This document shows, piece after piece, positions 53,959 to 62,152 of a stretch of DNA of 64,000 bases (within the stretch, counting starts at the first letter, position 1; the number at the start of each line of letters is the position of its first letter). The notes beneath the pieces were generated by a model. The model had not been told where the DNA came from. It saw only the letters and a program-made list of their open reading frames with translations, and searched no databases. The DNA lies in the NCBI GenBank assembly GCA_027485675.1, contig JAIXQP010000049.1, forward strand, positions 62,001 to 126,000. The letters are read 5' to 3'. Origin of the DNA: Terriglobales bacterium (GTDB lineage: Bacteria > Acidobacteriota > Terriglobia > Bryobacterales > Bryobacteraceae). The translations under genes and the position numbers were made by a program.

Positions 53959-55686
53959 ATGCGTCCATTGGTTTTTCTTCTTCTTGCGGTGATCGGGTAT
54001 GCGCAACCGCCGGCGGGAGGAACTCGACAGGCCGAAACGAAAGAGCCGTCTGAGCCGGGCATTCCAGTGCGGAGCCAACTTGTGAAAGACAAGTGCTCCG
54101 GTTGCCATCGCGCCGATGCGAATGGGAACCTGACGCGAATCTCCTGGGAACGAACGACGCCGGAAGGCTGGCAGCAGATCATCAAGCGGATGGTGCGGCT
54201 GAACGGTCTCCAGTTGAAGCCGGAAGAAGCGCGGGAAATAGTCAAGACTTTAAGCGAGACCCATGGCCTGGCGCCGGAAGAAGCCAAACCGGTGGCCTGG
54301 TATTGGGAGAAGCGGTATATCGACGGCGAGACGCATCCTTCCGTGGCGATCGGCGATGCGTGCGCGTCCTGCCACCCGATGGCCCAGGCCTTATCCTGGC
54401 GCCGGTCGCGGGAGGAGTGGGACCTGCTCGTCGATATGCATCGCGGATACTTCCCTGTGGTGGAAAACACCTCGTTCCGGCGGCCTTCCTACCCGGCACA
54501 GGGAGGGGGCGGCGGCGGGGCTGGAGCCGGGTCAACCCCAGGCCAATCGGCCAACCCCGCCGCCACCGGAGCGCGTCGCGGATTAGACCAGATGGTGGGA
54601 GCCGTCGAGTATCTTGCCAAGGGCAATCCGCTGCACACGCCGGAGTGGGCCGCCTGGCAGGGCTCCCGCGGCGAACCCCGGCTCGCCGGCCGTTGGCTCG
54701 TAGCGGCCGACTTGGCCGGCAAAGGCCGCTTCCTCGGCGAGATGGTGATTGCGGGTGGCGCCGGCGGCGAGTTCACGACTAAGACCACGCTCACCTCGCT
54801 CAAGACCGGCGAGAAGATCGCCCGCGAAGGCAAGGCCGTCGTCTATACCGGCTACGCCTGGCGCGGCCGCTCGACGGTGGCGGGCAAAGAAGAACGCGAA
54901 GTGATGTCCTTTTCCGCCGACCAGCTCTCCGCCGAGGGCCGCTGGTTCTGGGGCGGCTATAGCGAGTTCGGCTACGATGTCAAACTCGTCCGCGCCGGCG
55001 ATGGACCGGTGCTGCTGACGACCGGGCCGGGTGGCCTGCCGATCGGCGCGAAGGGCGCGGAGCTGAAGATCTATGGGGATAGTCTTCCGGCTGGCCTGCA
55101 ACCGGCCGAGATCAATTTAGGCCGGGGCATCACGGTGACGCAGATCGTGGCGCAGACGCCTTCGCTGTTGACCGTGAAGGTGGACGTGGCGGCCGATGCG
55201 CTGCCCGGCAAACGGCCGCTGGCGATTCGCCGGGCCACCCTGCCGGCGGCGGTTCCCGTCTATGGGGCCGTCGACTACATCAGGATCCCCCGGACCTCCC
55301 ACGCCCGGCTCGGCGGCACGACGCATCCCAAGGGTTTCTTCCAGTTTGAGGCCATCGCCTGCTCAAACGGCCTCGATGGGAAGCCGAATACGGCGGACGA
55401 TATCGCCATCGGCCCGGTGGCGGCGAAGTGGTCGATGGAGGAGTTCGCGGCCCGCATGGGGGATGACGACAAAGAGTTTGTCGGCTCCCTTTCGGCGGAT
55501 GGACTGTTCACTCCGAACGTGGAGGGGCCCAATGAGAGCCGCAAGTTCGGGACGAATAACTTCGGCGATGTCTGGGTTGTGGCGACTTACGAGGGCGGTC
55601 CGAAGCCGCTGATCGCCAAGAGTTATCTGGTGGTTTCGATTCCGCTCTATGTGCGGTGGGATCACCAGCCGGAGGTGGGACGATGA
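53959..55686 (+). CDS. qhpA: Quinohemoprotein amine dehydrogenase alpha subunit
   Basis: A 575-residue periplasmic diheme subunit of QHNDH, which passes electrons from amine oxidation at CTQ to external carriers. Signal peptide MRPLVFLLLAVIGYAQ. The N-terminal cytochrome domain has two heme sites, C46-SGC-H50 and C135-ASC-H139. The rest is three beta-rich domains, one of them Ig-like (ELKIYGDSLPAGLQPAEI...). A glycine/alanine/serine-rich insert (about 176-205) before GARRGLDQMVG makes it longer than the Paracoccus protein. GTGAGGA precedes the ATG. Its stop overlaps qhpD (ATGA). Heme sites and neighbours make the call firm. Confidence 0.95.
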   Translation: MRPLVFLLLAVIGYAQPPAGGTRQAETKEPSEPGIPVRSQLVKDKCSGCHRADANGNLTRISWERTTPEGWQQIIKRMVRLNGLQLKPEEAREIVKTLSETHGLAPEEAKPVAWYWEKRYIDGETHPSVAIGDACASCHPMAQALSWRRSREEWDLLVDMHRGYFPVVENTSFRRPSYPAQGGGGGGAGAGSTPGQSANPAATGARRGLDQMVGAVEYLAKGNPLHTPEWAAWQGSRGEPRLAGRWLVAADLAGKGRFLGEMVIAGGAGGEFTTKTTLTSLKTGEKIAREGKAVVYTGYAWRGRSTVAGKEEREVMSFSADQLSAEGRWFWGGYSEFGYDVKLVRAGDGPVLLTTGPGGLPIGAKGAELKIYGDSLPAGLQPAEINLGRGITVTQIVAQTPSLLTVKVDVAADALPGKRPLAIRRATLPAAVPVYGAVDYIRIPRTSHARLGGTTHPKGFFQFEAIACSNGLDGKPNTADDIAIGPVAAKWSMEEFAARMGDDDKEFVGSLSADGLFTPNVEGPNESRKFGTNNFGDVWVVATYEGGPKPLIAKSYLVVSIPLYVRWDHQPEVGR

Positions 55687-57134
55687 GCACGGTAGCAGAG
55701 GTGCTGTATTCGCCGGCGGAGTTCCGCCGGTTCACGGCTTCGGGAGAGGAGTTCCTTTACCTGGTGCCGAGCGGGGGGATTTTCGGCGTCAGCGCCGCCG
55801 TGCGCGATGCGCTCGACCTCCTCGCCGCGGAACCCTTGGCCGCCGGGGAGTTGCTGGCCGGGTTGGTCGCGAAGGGCTACTCGCCGGCCGACGCGGACGG
55901 CATTATCACCGAGTTATACCAGGCGCGGGTAATCCGGGATCAGACCGGCTACGCGGACCCGCCGCAGGAGGCCATCGAGGACTTCCCGCTGCAGTCGCTC
56001 GTCCTGAACCTGACCAACCAATGTAACTTGTCCTGCCAGTACTGTTATGAGTACGGCGCGGACAAAGTCGCTACCCCCGAGGGCAAGCCGAAGTTCATGG
56101 ACCAGGAGGTGGCGCGGGCCTCCGTCGACCATCTGTTCGCCTCGGCGCAGGGCCGGCGGGCCGTGCACATTACCTTCTTCGGCGGCGAAACGCTGATGAA
56201 CTTCCCGCTGCTTCAGTGGGTGGTCGAGTACGGGAAGTCCAAGGCGCGGGAGACCGGGCAGTATCTCGACTTCTCTCTCACCACCAACGGAACGCTGCTG
56301 TCGGAAGCGGTCATCGAGTTCCTCGCCGCGAACGACATCGGCGTCACCGTCTCAATGGACGGCGCCAAGGAGTCCCACGACGCCCTCCGCGTTTTTGCCA
56401 ACGGCAAAGGCAGCTATGACATCGTGGCGCCCAAAGTGAAGGCGCTCATTGCACGGCACAAAAGCCGGCCCATTGCGGCGCGCGTCACCATGACGCAGCA
56501 GGTGACCGACGTGAAGGCCATCTTCCAGCATCTCCGGCACGAACTGGGTTTCGCCGAGGTCGGCTTCGCGCCGGTCACCGCCGCGCCGGACCGGCTCTAC
56601 ACCATTCAGACCAAGAAGATGGATTCCGTGCTCGACCAGTTCCGCGAACTGGCCTACGAGTATCGCGACTATGCCGTGCAAGGCAAAGCGCACGGCTTCT
56701 CGAACGTCTCCGACACTCTGGCCGAGTTACATGCGGGAATTAATAAGTCGCATCCGTGCGGGGCGGGGTTGGGGTTAGTGGGCGTAGGCCCGAGCGGCGA
56801 CATTGCGCCCTGCCATCGCTTTGTTGACTCCGATGCGCATGCCCTCGGCAACGTGCTCGACGGCGGCCTCGACAAAGGCAAGCAGAAGGAGTTCCTGGCC
56901 AAGGGGCACATCGGTGCGAAGTACGATTGCCACTCCTGCTGGGCGCGTCCGCTGTGCGCGGGCGGCTGCCACCATGAAGCCTTCGTGCGCTACGGCGACA
57001 CGGGCCATCCGAATCTCCATTTCTGCGATTGGATTCGCGACTGGACCGCGATTTGTTTAGAGATTTACGGAGATATCGCCGTGCAGAACCCGGCGTTTCT
57101 CGACGCGTTTGAAAAACGGAAGGCACTCCAATGA
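55683..57134 (+). CDS. qhpD: Radical SAM maturase of the QHNDH gamma subunit
   Basis: A 483-residue radical-SAM/SPASM enzyme that forms the Cys-to-Asp/Glu thioether bridges within QhpC in the cytoplasm. The SAM [4Fe-4S] motif is C114-NLS-C118-QY-C121. FFGGETLMNF and LTTNGTLL follow. Auxiliary-cluster cysteines are in HPCGAGLGLVGVGPSGDIAPCH, DCHSCWARPLCAGGCHHE and FCDW. The N-terminal about 90 residues could bind the QhpC leader as a PqqD-like recognition element. It overlaps qhpA by four bases at its start and qhpC by four bases at its end, fixing it as part of the operon. Confidence 0.95.
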   Translation: MSTVAEVLYSPAEFRRFTASGEEFLYLVPSGGIFGVSAAVRDALDLLAAEPLAAGELLAGLVAKGYSPADADGIITELYQARVIRDQTGYADPPQEAIEDFPLQSLVLNLTNQCNLSCQYCYEYGADKVATPEGKPKFMDQEVARASVDHLFASAQGRRAVHITFFGGETLMNFPLLQWVVEYGKSKARETGQYLDFSLTTNGTLLSEAVIEFLAANDIGVTVSMDGAKESHDALRVFANGKGSYDIVAPKVKALIARHKSRPIAARVTMTQQVTDVKAIFQHLRHELGFAEVGFAPVTAAPDRLYTIQTKKMDSVLDQFRELAYEYRDYAVQGKAHGFSNVSDTLAELHAGINKSHPCGAGLGLVGVGPSGDIAPCHRFVDSDAHALGNVLDGGLDKGKQKEFLAKGHIGAKYDCHSCWARPLCAGGCHHEAFVRYGDTGHPNLHFCDWIRDWTAICLEIYGDIAVQNPAFLDAFEKRKALQ

Positions 57135-57478
57135 AACACCTGAAAGCGGTGAATAAGAAGGCGCGGCGGATTGAAGAGTATGTCGCCTCGGCCTATGGCG
57201 ATATCTATGGCCAGCAGGAGCGGGGCGGCGCCAAGCCGGCGCCCCGGCCGCACTACCCCATCGGCTGCTCCGTCGTGTTCTCGCCCGGCTGGGAGGTGGA
57301 CTCCGCCGGCGGCACGGCCGGCCTTTGCCAACCGGCCGAGCGCGACCTCTACGACTGTTACATCACCTGTTACTGGCCCGCCCAGGTGCCGGACCACTAC
57401 AATAACTATCCGGACTGGACTTCCAAGTGCGCCAGCGCGACGAAGGACTGGCGGGACATCGATCTGGTTTTCCCATAG
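57131..57478 (+). CDS. qhpC: Quinohemoprotein amine dehydrogenase gamma subunit (CTQ-bearing)
   Basis: A 115-residue precursor of the catalytic subunit. The modified residues keep the spacing known from the Paracoccus enzyme. Taking P40 as mature residue 1: C46(7)-E55(16), C66(27)-D72(33) and C80(41)-D88(49) are the thioether pairs, and C76(37) with W82(43) would form cysteine tryptophylquinone. The basic, helical N-terminal stretch (MKHLKAVNKKARRIEEYVAS...) is the leader read by QhpD and cut by QhpE. At up to 39 residues it is longer than the 28 known from Paracoccus, unless the mature protein starts earlier. One extra cysteine (C100) has no known role. ATG overlaps the qhpD stop. Confidence 0.96.
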   Translation: MKHLKAVNKKARRIEEYVASAYGDIYGQQERGGAKPAPRPHYPIGCSVVFSPGWEVDSAGGTAGLCQPAERDLYDCYITCYWPAQVPDHYNNYPDWTSKCASATKDWRDIDLVFP

Positions 57479-57493
57479 GACGGAGCAGGGACA

Positions 57494-58588
57494 ATGAGAG
57501 CATTCTACTGGGCGTTGGTCCTGGCCACGGCTGCCCAAGCCGCCGACCCGACGCTCGTCTACGTGGGCACCTGGCCGAAGACCCTCGCCGTTATGGAGGA
57601 AGCCTCGGGCAAGGTGATCGACCGCATCACCCTGCAAACCGACGTGGCGCGCACCCTGCTGCCGACGGCGGACCAGAAAAAGCTCGTCGTGATCACGGTG
57701 AAGGATGCCGGGATTGAGACGATCGATCTGGTCACCCGCAAAGTCGTCGACTCCTTCACGCTCGGCTCGGCGTCCAAGCGCGTCCGGATTCAGGGCGCCG
57801 TGCTGGACCCTGCCGGCAAGCTGCTCTATCTGACGATGAGCGCGGCCAACCGGCTGGTCGATCGCTTCGAGATCGAGATGCCGAAGTTTGCCGTCGTGGA
57901 CCTCGCCGCGAAGAAGATCGTCAAGACCGTGGAACTGCCCAAAGAGGTGTCGCCGAACGGGGATGGCGGACGCCGAGGCGGCGGCCTGCGCATCTCGCCC
58001 GACGGCAAGTTCCTCTGGTTCTTTCGCGAAAACATCTACATTGTCGACACGACCGACTTCAAGGTCGTCGAGACCATTCCGCTTGAAAAGCCCGACTCCT
58101 TCGACATGACCGGCATTTCGCTCAACGGCCAGGACGACCCCAACGAAGCGCCCGGCAAGATGACGGCGCTGTTCTCTTCCGAGGACCCGGTGGTGCATCG
58201 CCGCATCTTTGGCGTGGCCGAAATCGACCTGACCACCCGGAAGATTCAGTTCAGCCCCATCGGCCCCGGCGTGCCCGGCGGCGACGGGAGCCTGCGGCTT
58301 TCGCCGGACCGGAAGTTCGCCTACGGCTTCACCGTCGAAGGCGCGCAGGGAGACCGCCATTGCGAGTTCTTCGTCATCGACATGGTCTCGAAGAAGGTCG
58401 TCAATCGGGGTGAGTTTCCGGGGCGGACCCGCTTCAGCACCGGCCTGACGAGCGACGGCAAATACATCATCGTCTATGGCGCCGGCCACACGATGGAGCT
58501 CTACGACGTGAAGACGCTGAAGCTTGTGAAAGACATCGACATTGACGCGGACATGACGACGCCGCTGCTGGCGATTGTCCCGCGGTAA
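57494..58588 (+). CDS. qhpB: Quinohemoprotein amine dehydrogenase beta subunit
   Basis: A 364-residue periplasmic protein with a signal peptide (MRAFYWALVLATAAQAA) and a seven-bladed YVTN-type beta-propeller: ADPTLVYVGTWPKTLAVMEEASGKVIDRI, RISPDGKFLWFF, RLSPDRKFAYGF, LTSDGKYIIVYGAGH. In QHNDH this subunit packs against alpha and gamma and helps shape the active site. It is preceded by GGAGCAGGGAC and lies 15 bases after qhpC. Alone the fold would be nondescript; the operon position makes the assignment secure. Confidence 0.93.
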   Translation: MRAFYWALVLATAAQAADPTLVYVGTWPKTLAVMEEASGKVIDRITLQTDVARTLLPTADQKKLVVITVKDAGIETIDLVTRKVVDSFTLGSASKRVRIQGAVLDPAGKLLYLTMSAANRLVDRFEIEMPKFAVVDLAAKKIVKTVELPKEVSPNGDGGRRGGGLRISPDGKFLWFFRENIYIVDTTDFKVVETIPLEKPDSFDMTGISLNGQDDPNEAPGKMTALFSSEDPVVHRRIFGVAEIDLTTRKIQFSPIGPGVPGGDGSLRLSPDRKFAYGFTVEGAQGDRHCEFFVIDMVSKKVVNRGEFPGRTRFSTGLTSDGKYIIVYGAGHTMELYDVKTLKLVKDIDIDADMTTPLLAIVPR

Positions 58589-58591
58589 GCC

Positions 58592-59494
58592 ATGGAGGTG
58601 ACGCTGCAGGTGGGCTGCGCGGCCGAGGCCAACGCTTCGCTGGCCGAGGCGCTGGGTTGGGAACTGAGCGCGAAACTGCGGCCTCTCCTCGATTCGCTGG
58701 CTCCCTTGTTCGACGGATTGGAGGTGACCCGGACGAGCTACGGGGCCGAGTTCTGCGAACATTTGCTACCCACGCCGGAGGCGCTCCAGGCCGTCCGGGC
58801 GGCGTGCCTGCGCCCCTTCACGTTCCTGACGCCGTACGTGGGCGATGCGGGCTTGGCGAAGCTGCGGGCGCTACTGCCGGAGCTCCGGCCTGGCGACGAG
58901 GTGATCTTCAGTGACTGGGGCGTGCTGAACGTCTTGCATCGGGAGTTCCCGCACCTGGTGCCCGTACAGGGCCGGCTGCTCAATAAGAGCCTGCGCGATC
59001 CGCGCGTGATGGGCTTGTACGCCGAGGCGGGTCCGGGGCCGACGCTGACCGTGCTGCAAGGGTCGAACCTCGACAACCGGGCCTATACCGCCATGCTGCA
59101 GCGCTTCGGCGTGCAGCGGGCGGAGATCGACGGGCTGCCGCAGGGCAACGACCTGGCGGCGGCATCGATGGAGCTGACGGCATGCCTCCCCTACGGCTTC
59201 ATCAGCACCGCGCGCGTCTGCCAGGCGGCCGGACTCGGCTATCGCAAGGCGGAGAAGTTTCAACCCGCGGCGCCGTGCAAACAGGAGTGCCAAACGTTTC
59301 TGCTGGAGCACGCCTATACGAACTCGCCGTTTGAAAACCGGGACCAGCGCTTCTGGCTAAAGGGCAACTCCTACTTCTATCTCCACACCCCGGCGATGGT
59401 GAAGGCGCTTGTGCGTTCGGCGCGGGACGGAGCGCTCAAACGGCTGCACCTGCAGACGCGCCTGCCGATGCTGGCCAACGGGGTGGCCGCATGA
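58592..59494 (+). CDS. U32 peptidase-family protein, UbiV-like; proposed CTQ tryptophan hydroxylase subunit
   Basis: A 300-residue cytoplasmic TIM-barrel protein of the U32 family, close in size to E. coli UbiV (about 292). Cysteines C210, C229 and C233 (ARVC ... PCKQEC) match the UbiV pattern ending C-x3-C after an ARxC-like motif, and C55 could be the fourth ligand of a [4Fe-4S] cluster. UbiV with UbiU hydroxylates ubiquinone precursors without O2, and other U32 members hydroxylate RNA bases; none is a proven peptidase of this type. The gene starts three bases after qhpB and overlaps its U32 partner by four, inside the qhp operon where the flavin hydroxylase QhpG would be expected. Role inferred from context. 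Confidence 0.7.
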   Translation: MEVTLQVGCAAEANASLAEALGWELSAKLRPLLDSLAPLFDGLEVTRTSYGAEFCEHLLPTPEALQAVRAACLRPFTFLTPYVGDAGLAKLRALLPELRPGDEVIFSDWGVLNVLHREFPHLVPVQGRLLNKSLRDPRVMGLYAEAGPGPTLTVLQGSNLDNRAYTAMLQRFGVQRAEIDGLPQGNDLAAASMELTACLPYGFISTARVCQAAGLGYRKAEKFQPAAPCKQECQTFLLEHAYTNSPFENRDQRFWLKGNSYFYLHTPAMVKALVRSARDGALKRLHLQTRLPMLANGVAA

Positions 59495-60501
59495 AGATTC
59501 TGGCGCCGATTCGGGAGCTCGATGAGTTGGAGATGCTCCACGCCGCCGGGGCGGAGGAGTTGTTCTGTGGGTTCGTTCCGCAGGATTGGCTCGAGCGCTA
59601 CCAGGGCGCGGTGTGGCTGAACCGCCGGTCGACCAAGGGCTCTTCGCTCGAAACGCTCGGCGACATGCGGGCGTTGACGGACGCCGCGCACGCCAAGGGT
59701 CTGCCGGTGTTTGTCACCTTCAACGCGCCCTACTATACGGCCGAGCAGACGGAACTCGTCATGGATCTCGCGCAGCGGCTGAGCGAAGAGTGCGGCGTGG
59801 ACGCCTTCATCGTCAGCGATGTGAACCTGATGCTGCGGCTCAGCGAGGCGCGGCTGCACGCCGGCACGCATGTGAGTTCGGTGGCCGCGACGCTGAATTT
59901 GGAGGCGATTCGTTTCCTGCTCAACTTCGGCCCCAGCCGCGTGATTCTGCCGCGGTCGGTGACACTCGCCGAGATTGCGTGCATCAAGCAGGGCGTGGGC
60001 GACGAGTGCGAGATCGAGGTCTTCATGCTCAACGATGGCTGTGCCTTTGAAGAAGGGTTCTGCGCCACGACGCATCACCATTCCGTGGGCGCGTTCTGCA
60101 CGAGCCTCTCCGGGATGCAGACCGATTTCGAGTGGCACGGCCGGCACTTCTCCGTGCGGCGGCGGGCGTGGCTGCGGAAGAATTTGGAAGACTACCGCGA
60201 ATGGGTCTGGTATCTGAACGGCAACGGCTGCGGCTCGACGGCGAAGGGCTTGCCGTATGGCCCTTGCGGGTTGTGCGCCGTGCCGGATCTGCAGAAGATC
60301 GGCGTCGATTCGCTGAAGATCGTCGGCCGGGAGGCTTCGCCGCTCAAGAAGCTGGCCAGCGTGAAGATGGTGGCCGACATCGTGCACCGGGCGCGGCATG
60401 GGGTGCCGAAGCCGGTGGTGATCGAACGGGCGATCAGCCTGCGGCAGGCGCCCGAGCACTGCCACTCCGGCTACATGTGCTACTACAAGGTCGATGCCTG
60501 A
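59491..60501 (+). CDS. U32 peptidase-family protein, UbiU-like; proposed CTQ tryptophan hydroxylase subunit
   Basis: A 336-residue cytoplasmic U32 protein, close in size to E. coli UbiU (about 331). It opens MKILAPIRELDELEMLHAAGAEELFCGF, the usual U32 barrel start, and carries LHAGTHVSSVAATLN and SRVILPRSVTLAEI. The cluster region has C184-x6-C191, the same spacing as UbiU C169/C176, then C203 and C259/C262. Further cysteines at 247, 324 and 330 exceed what one [4Fe-4S] needs. ATG overlaps the UbiV-like gene (ATGA), and the stop overlaps qhpF by eight bases, so both U32 genes are embedded in the qhp operon. A heterodimeric O2-independent hydroxylase of the QhpC tryptophan is proposed. Confidence 0.72.
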   Translation: MKILAPIRELDELEMLHAAGAEELFCGFVPQDWLERYQGAVWLNRRSTKGSSLETLGDMRALTDAAHAKGLPVFVTFNAPYYTAEQTELVMDLAQRLSEECGVDAFIVSDVNLMLRLSEARLHAGTHVSSVAATLNLEAIRFLLNFGPSRVILPRSVTLAEIACIKQGVGDECEIEVFMLNDGCAFEEGFCATTHHHSVGAFCTSLSGMQTDFEWHGRHFSVRRRAWLRKNLEDYREWVWYLNGNGCGSTAKGLPYGPCGLCAVPDLQKIGVDSLKIVGREASPLKKLASVKMVADIVHRARHGVPKPVVIERAISLRQAPEHCHSGYMCYYKVDA

Positions 60502-62152
60502 ACCCGCTCCGGTGAACCTGCGAGAGTACCGGCGAACGCTGCCGTATCTCCGGCCCTACGCGCTGCCGCTGGCGGGGATCATTGCGCTGAGCGTCATCTC
60601 CACGGCCGCCGGTCTGCTGGGGCCGCTCGTGAATCAGCGGTTGATTGACCAGGGGCTGCTGGGCCGGGACCCCGCGGTGTTGCTCTGGATGGCGGCGGCG
60701 ATGGCGGGGTTGGCCGTGTTCGGATTTCTGACGAACGCGTGGTCGAGCTACACCTACGCCAAGGTCTCCGCGCGGGTGCTGTTCGCGATGCGGCTGACCC
60801 TCTATCAACACCTGCAACAGATCTCGCCGCGTCACCATGCGCGGGCCCGGATGGGCGATTTCATCTCGCGCTTGAACAACGACGTGGCCGAGGTGCAGCG
60901 CGTCAGCGCGGATACCCTGCTGGCTTTGCTCGCGAACGTCGTGTTCCTCGTTGGCGCTGTGGTGCTGATGGTGGGCATCAGTCCGCAGCTGTTTCTGCTG
61001 AGCATTGTGCTGCTGCCGGTGGCGCTGTGGGCCTCGCGGCGGGCGCAATACAAGCTGGCGGCGCACGTGAAGCGCATGCGGGAGCGGAGTTCGACGATCG
61101 GCAGCTTCCTGATTGAGTCGTTGACGGGATTAAGGCTAACGGTGTTAGCCAACGCGCAGCAGCGGGAGGTGGAGCGGTTCGGCAAACATAACCAGAGCTT
61201 CGTGGACGCGATGCTGGCGATGCAGATGACGAGTCTTCTGGCCGGAGCGATTCCGACCACCGCCGTGACGCTTTCGACGGCGGCCGTGTTTCTGGCCGGT
61301 GGTTGGGAGGTGCTCGAAGGGACGATGACGCTGGGCACGCTGGTGGCGTTCCTGGCCTATCACGGGCGGCTGCTCTCGCCCGTGCAGAACCTGATGTCGC
61401 TCTACGGTTCGCTTGTCACCGGCGCGGTGTCGCTACGGCGGATGTTCGAGCTACTGGAGATTCCCATCGAGGTGCAGGAGCCGGCGGAGCCCGTATCGGT
61501 GGCCGCGTGGCGAGGCGAGTTGGAGGTGGACGCGGTGACCTTCGGCTACAACGCTCCGGTGTTGCGCGGCGCTTCGCTGCGTCTCGAGGCCGGCAAGACC
61601 TACGTGCTGACGGGAGTGAGCGGAGCGGGGAAGTCGACCCTCGTCGATCTTCTCGTCCGCCTGTACGATCCCGCGGAGGGCGTCGTCCGGCTCGACGGCC
61701 ACGACCTGCGCCGGATCCCGCTCGGCGTGTTGCGGGAGCAGGTCGCCGTAATTGAGCAGACGCCGATTCTCTTTCACGGTACGGTCGGTGAGAACATCGC
61801 CTACTCGCGCCCGGGGGCTTCGCTGGCGGAGTTGGCGGCGGCCGCGCGGGCCGCAGCGTTGGAGTTGCCGCTTGAGACGGAGGTAGGCGAACGCGGCTCG
61901 GCATTGTCGGCGGGGGAGCGGCAGCGGGTGGCCATCGCGCGGGCGCTGCTGCGGGATCCTCGGGTTCTTGTGTTGGATGAACCCGTGGCGGCGCTCGATA
62001 GCGCGGCGCGGTCGGCGATTCGCGAGACGCTCGGCCGCGTGTTGGCCGGGCGCACGGGATTGATCATCTCGCACGAAGCGTTCTGGGAGGGCGGGGAGGC
62101 GCTCGAACTGGTGGACGGACGGATTCGGAAGGTGGCATGTCCATTGGGATAG
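60494..62152 (+). CDS. qhpF: ABC transporter for QhpC export
   Basis: A 552-residue half-transporter with its own ATPase. Residues about 1-310 hold six transmembrane helices of the type IV exporter fold (YAKVSARVLFAMRLTLYQHL, MGDFISRLNNDVAEVQR). The nucleotide-binding domain has GVSGAGKST, VIEQTPILFHGT (Q-loop), LSAGERQRVAIARAL (signature) and VLVLDEPVAALD. In the Paracoccus system QhpF moves the cross-linked gamma subunit to the periplasm, and the same role is expected here. No N-terminal peptidase domain is fused; the protease is encoded separately next (16-base overlap). Confidence 0.9.
   Translation: MPEPAPVNLREYRRTLPYLRPYALPLAGIIALSVISTAAGLLGPLVNQRLIDQGLLGRDPAVLLWMAAAMAGLAVFGFLTNAWSSYTYAKVSARVLFAMRLTLYQHLQQISPRHHARARMGDFISRLNNDVAEVQRVSADTLLALLANVVFLVGAVVLMVGISPQLFLLSIVLLPVALWASRRAQYKLAAHVKRMRERSSTIGSFLIESLTGLRLTVLANAQQREVERFGKHNQSFVDAMLAMQMTSLLAGAIPTTAVTLSTAAVFLAGGWEVLEGTMTLGTLVAFLAYHGRLLSPVQNLMSLYGSLVTGAVSLRRMFELLEIPIEVQEPAEPVSVAAWRGELEVDAVTFGYNAPVLRGASLRLEAGKTYVLTGVSGAGKSTLVDLLVRLYDPAEGVVRLDGHDLRRIPLGVLREQVAVIEQTPILFHGTVGENIAYSRPGASLAELAAAARAAALELPLETEVGERGSALSAGERQRVAIARALLRDPRVLVLDEPVAALDSAARSAIRETLGRVLAGRTGLIISHEAFWEGGEALELVDGRIRKVACPLG

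Noticed and set aside
58592-60501. Reading the two U32 genes as collagenase-type peptidases that process QhpC
   Set aside because: QhpE already supplies the leader protease. The U32 proteins show Fe-S-type cysteine patterns and no protease motif, and characterised relatives are hydroxylases.
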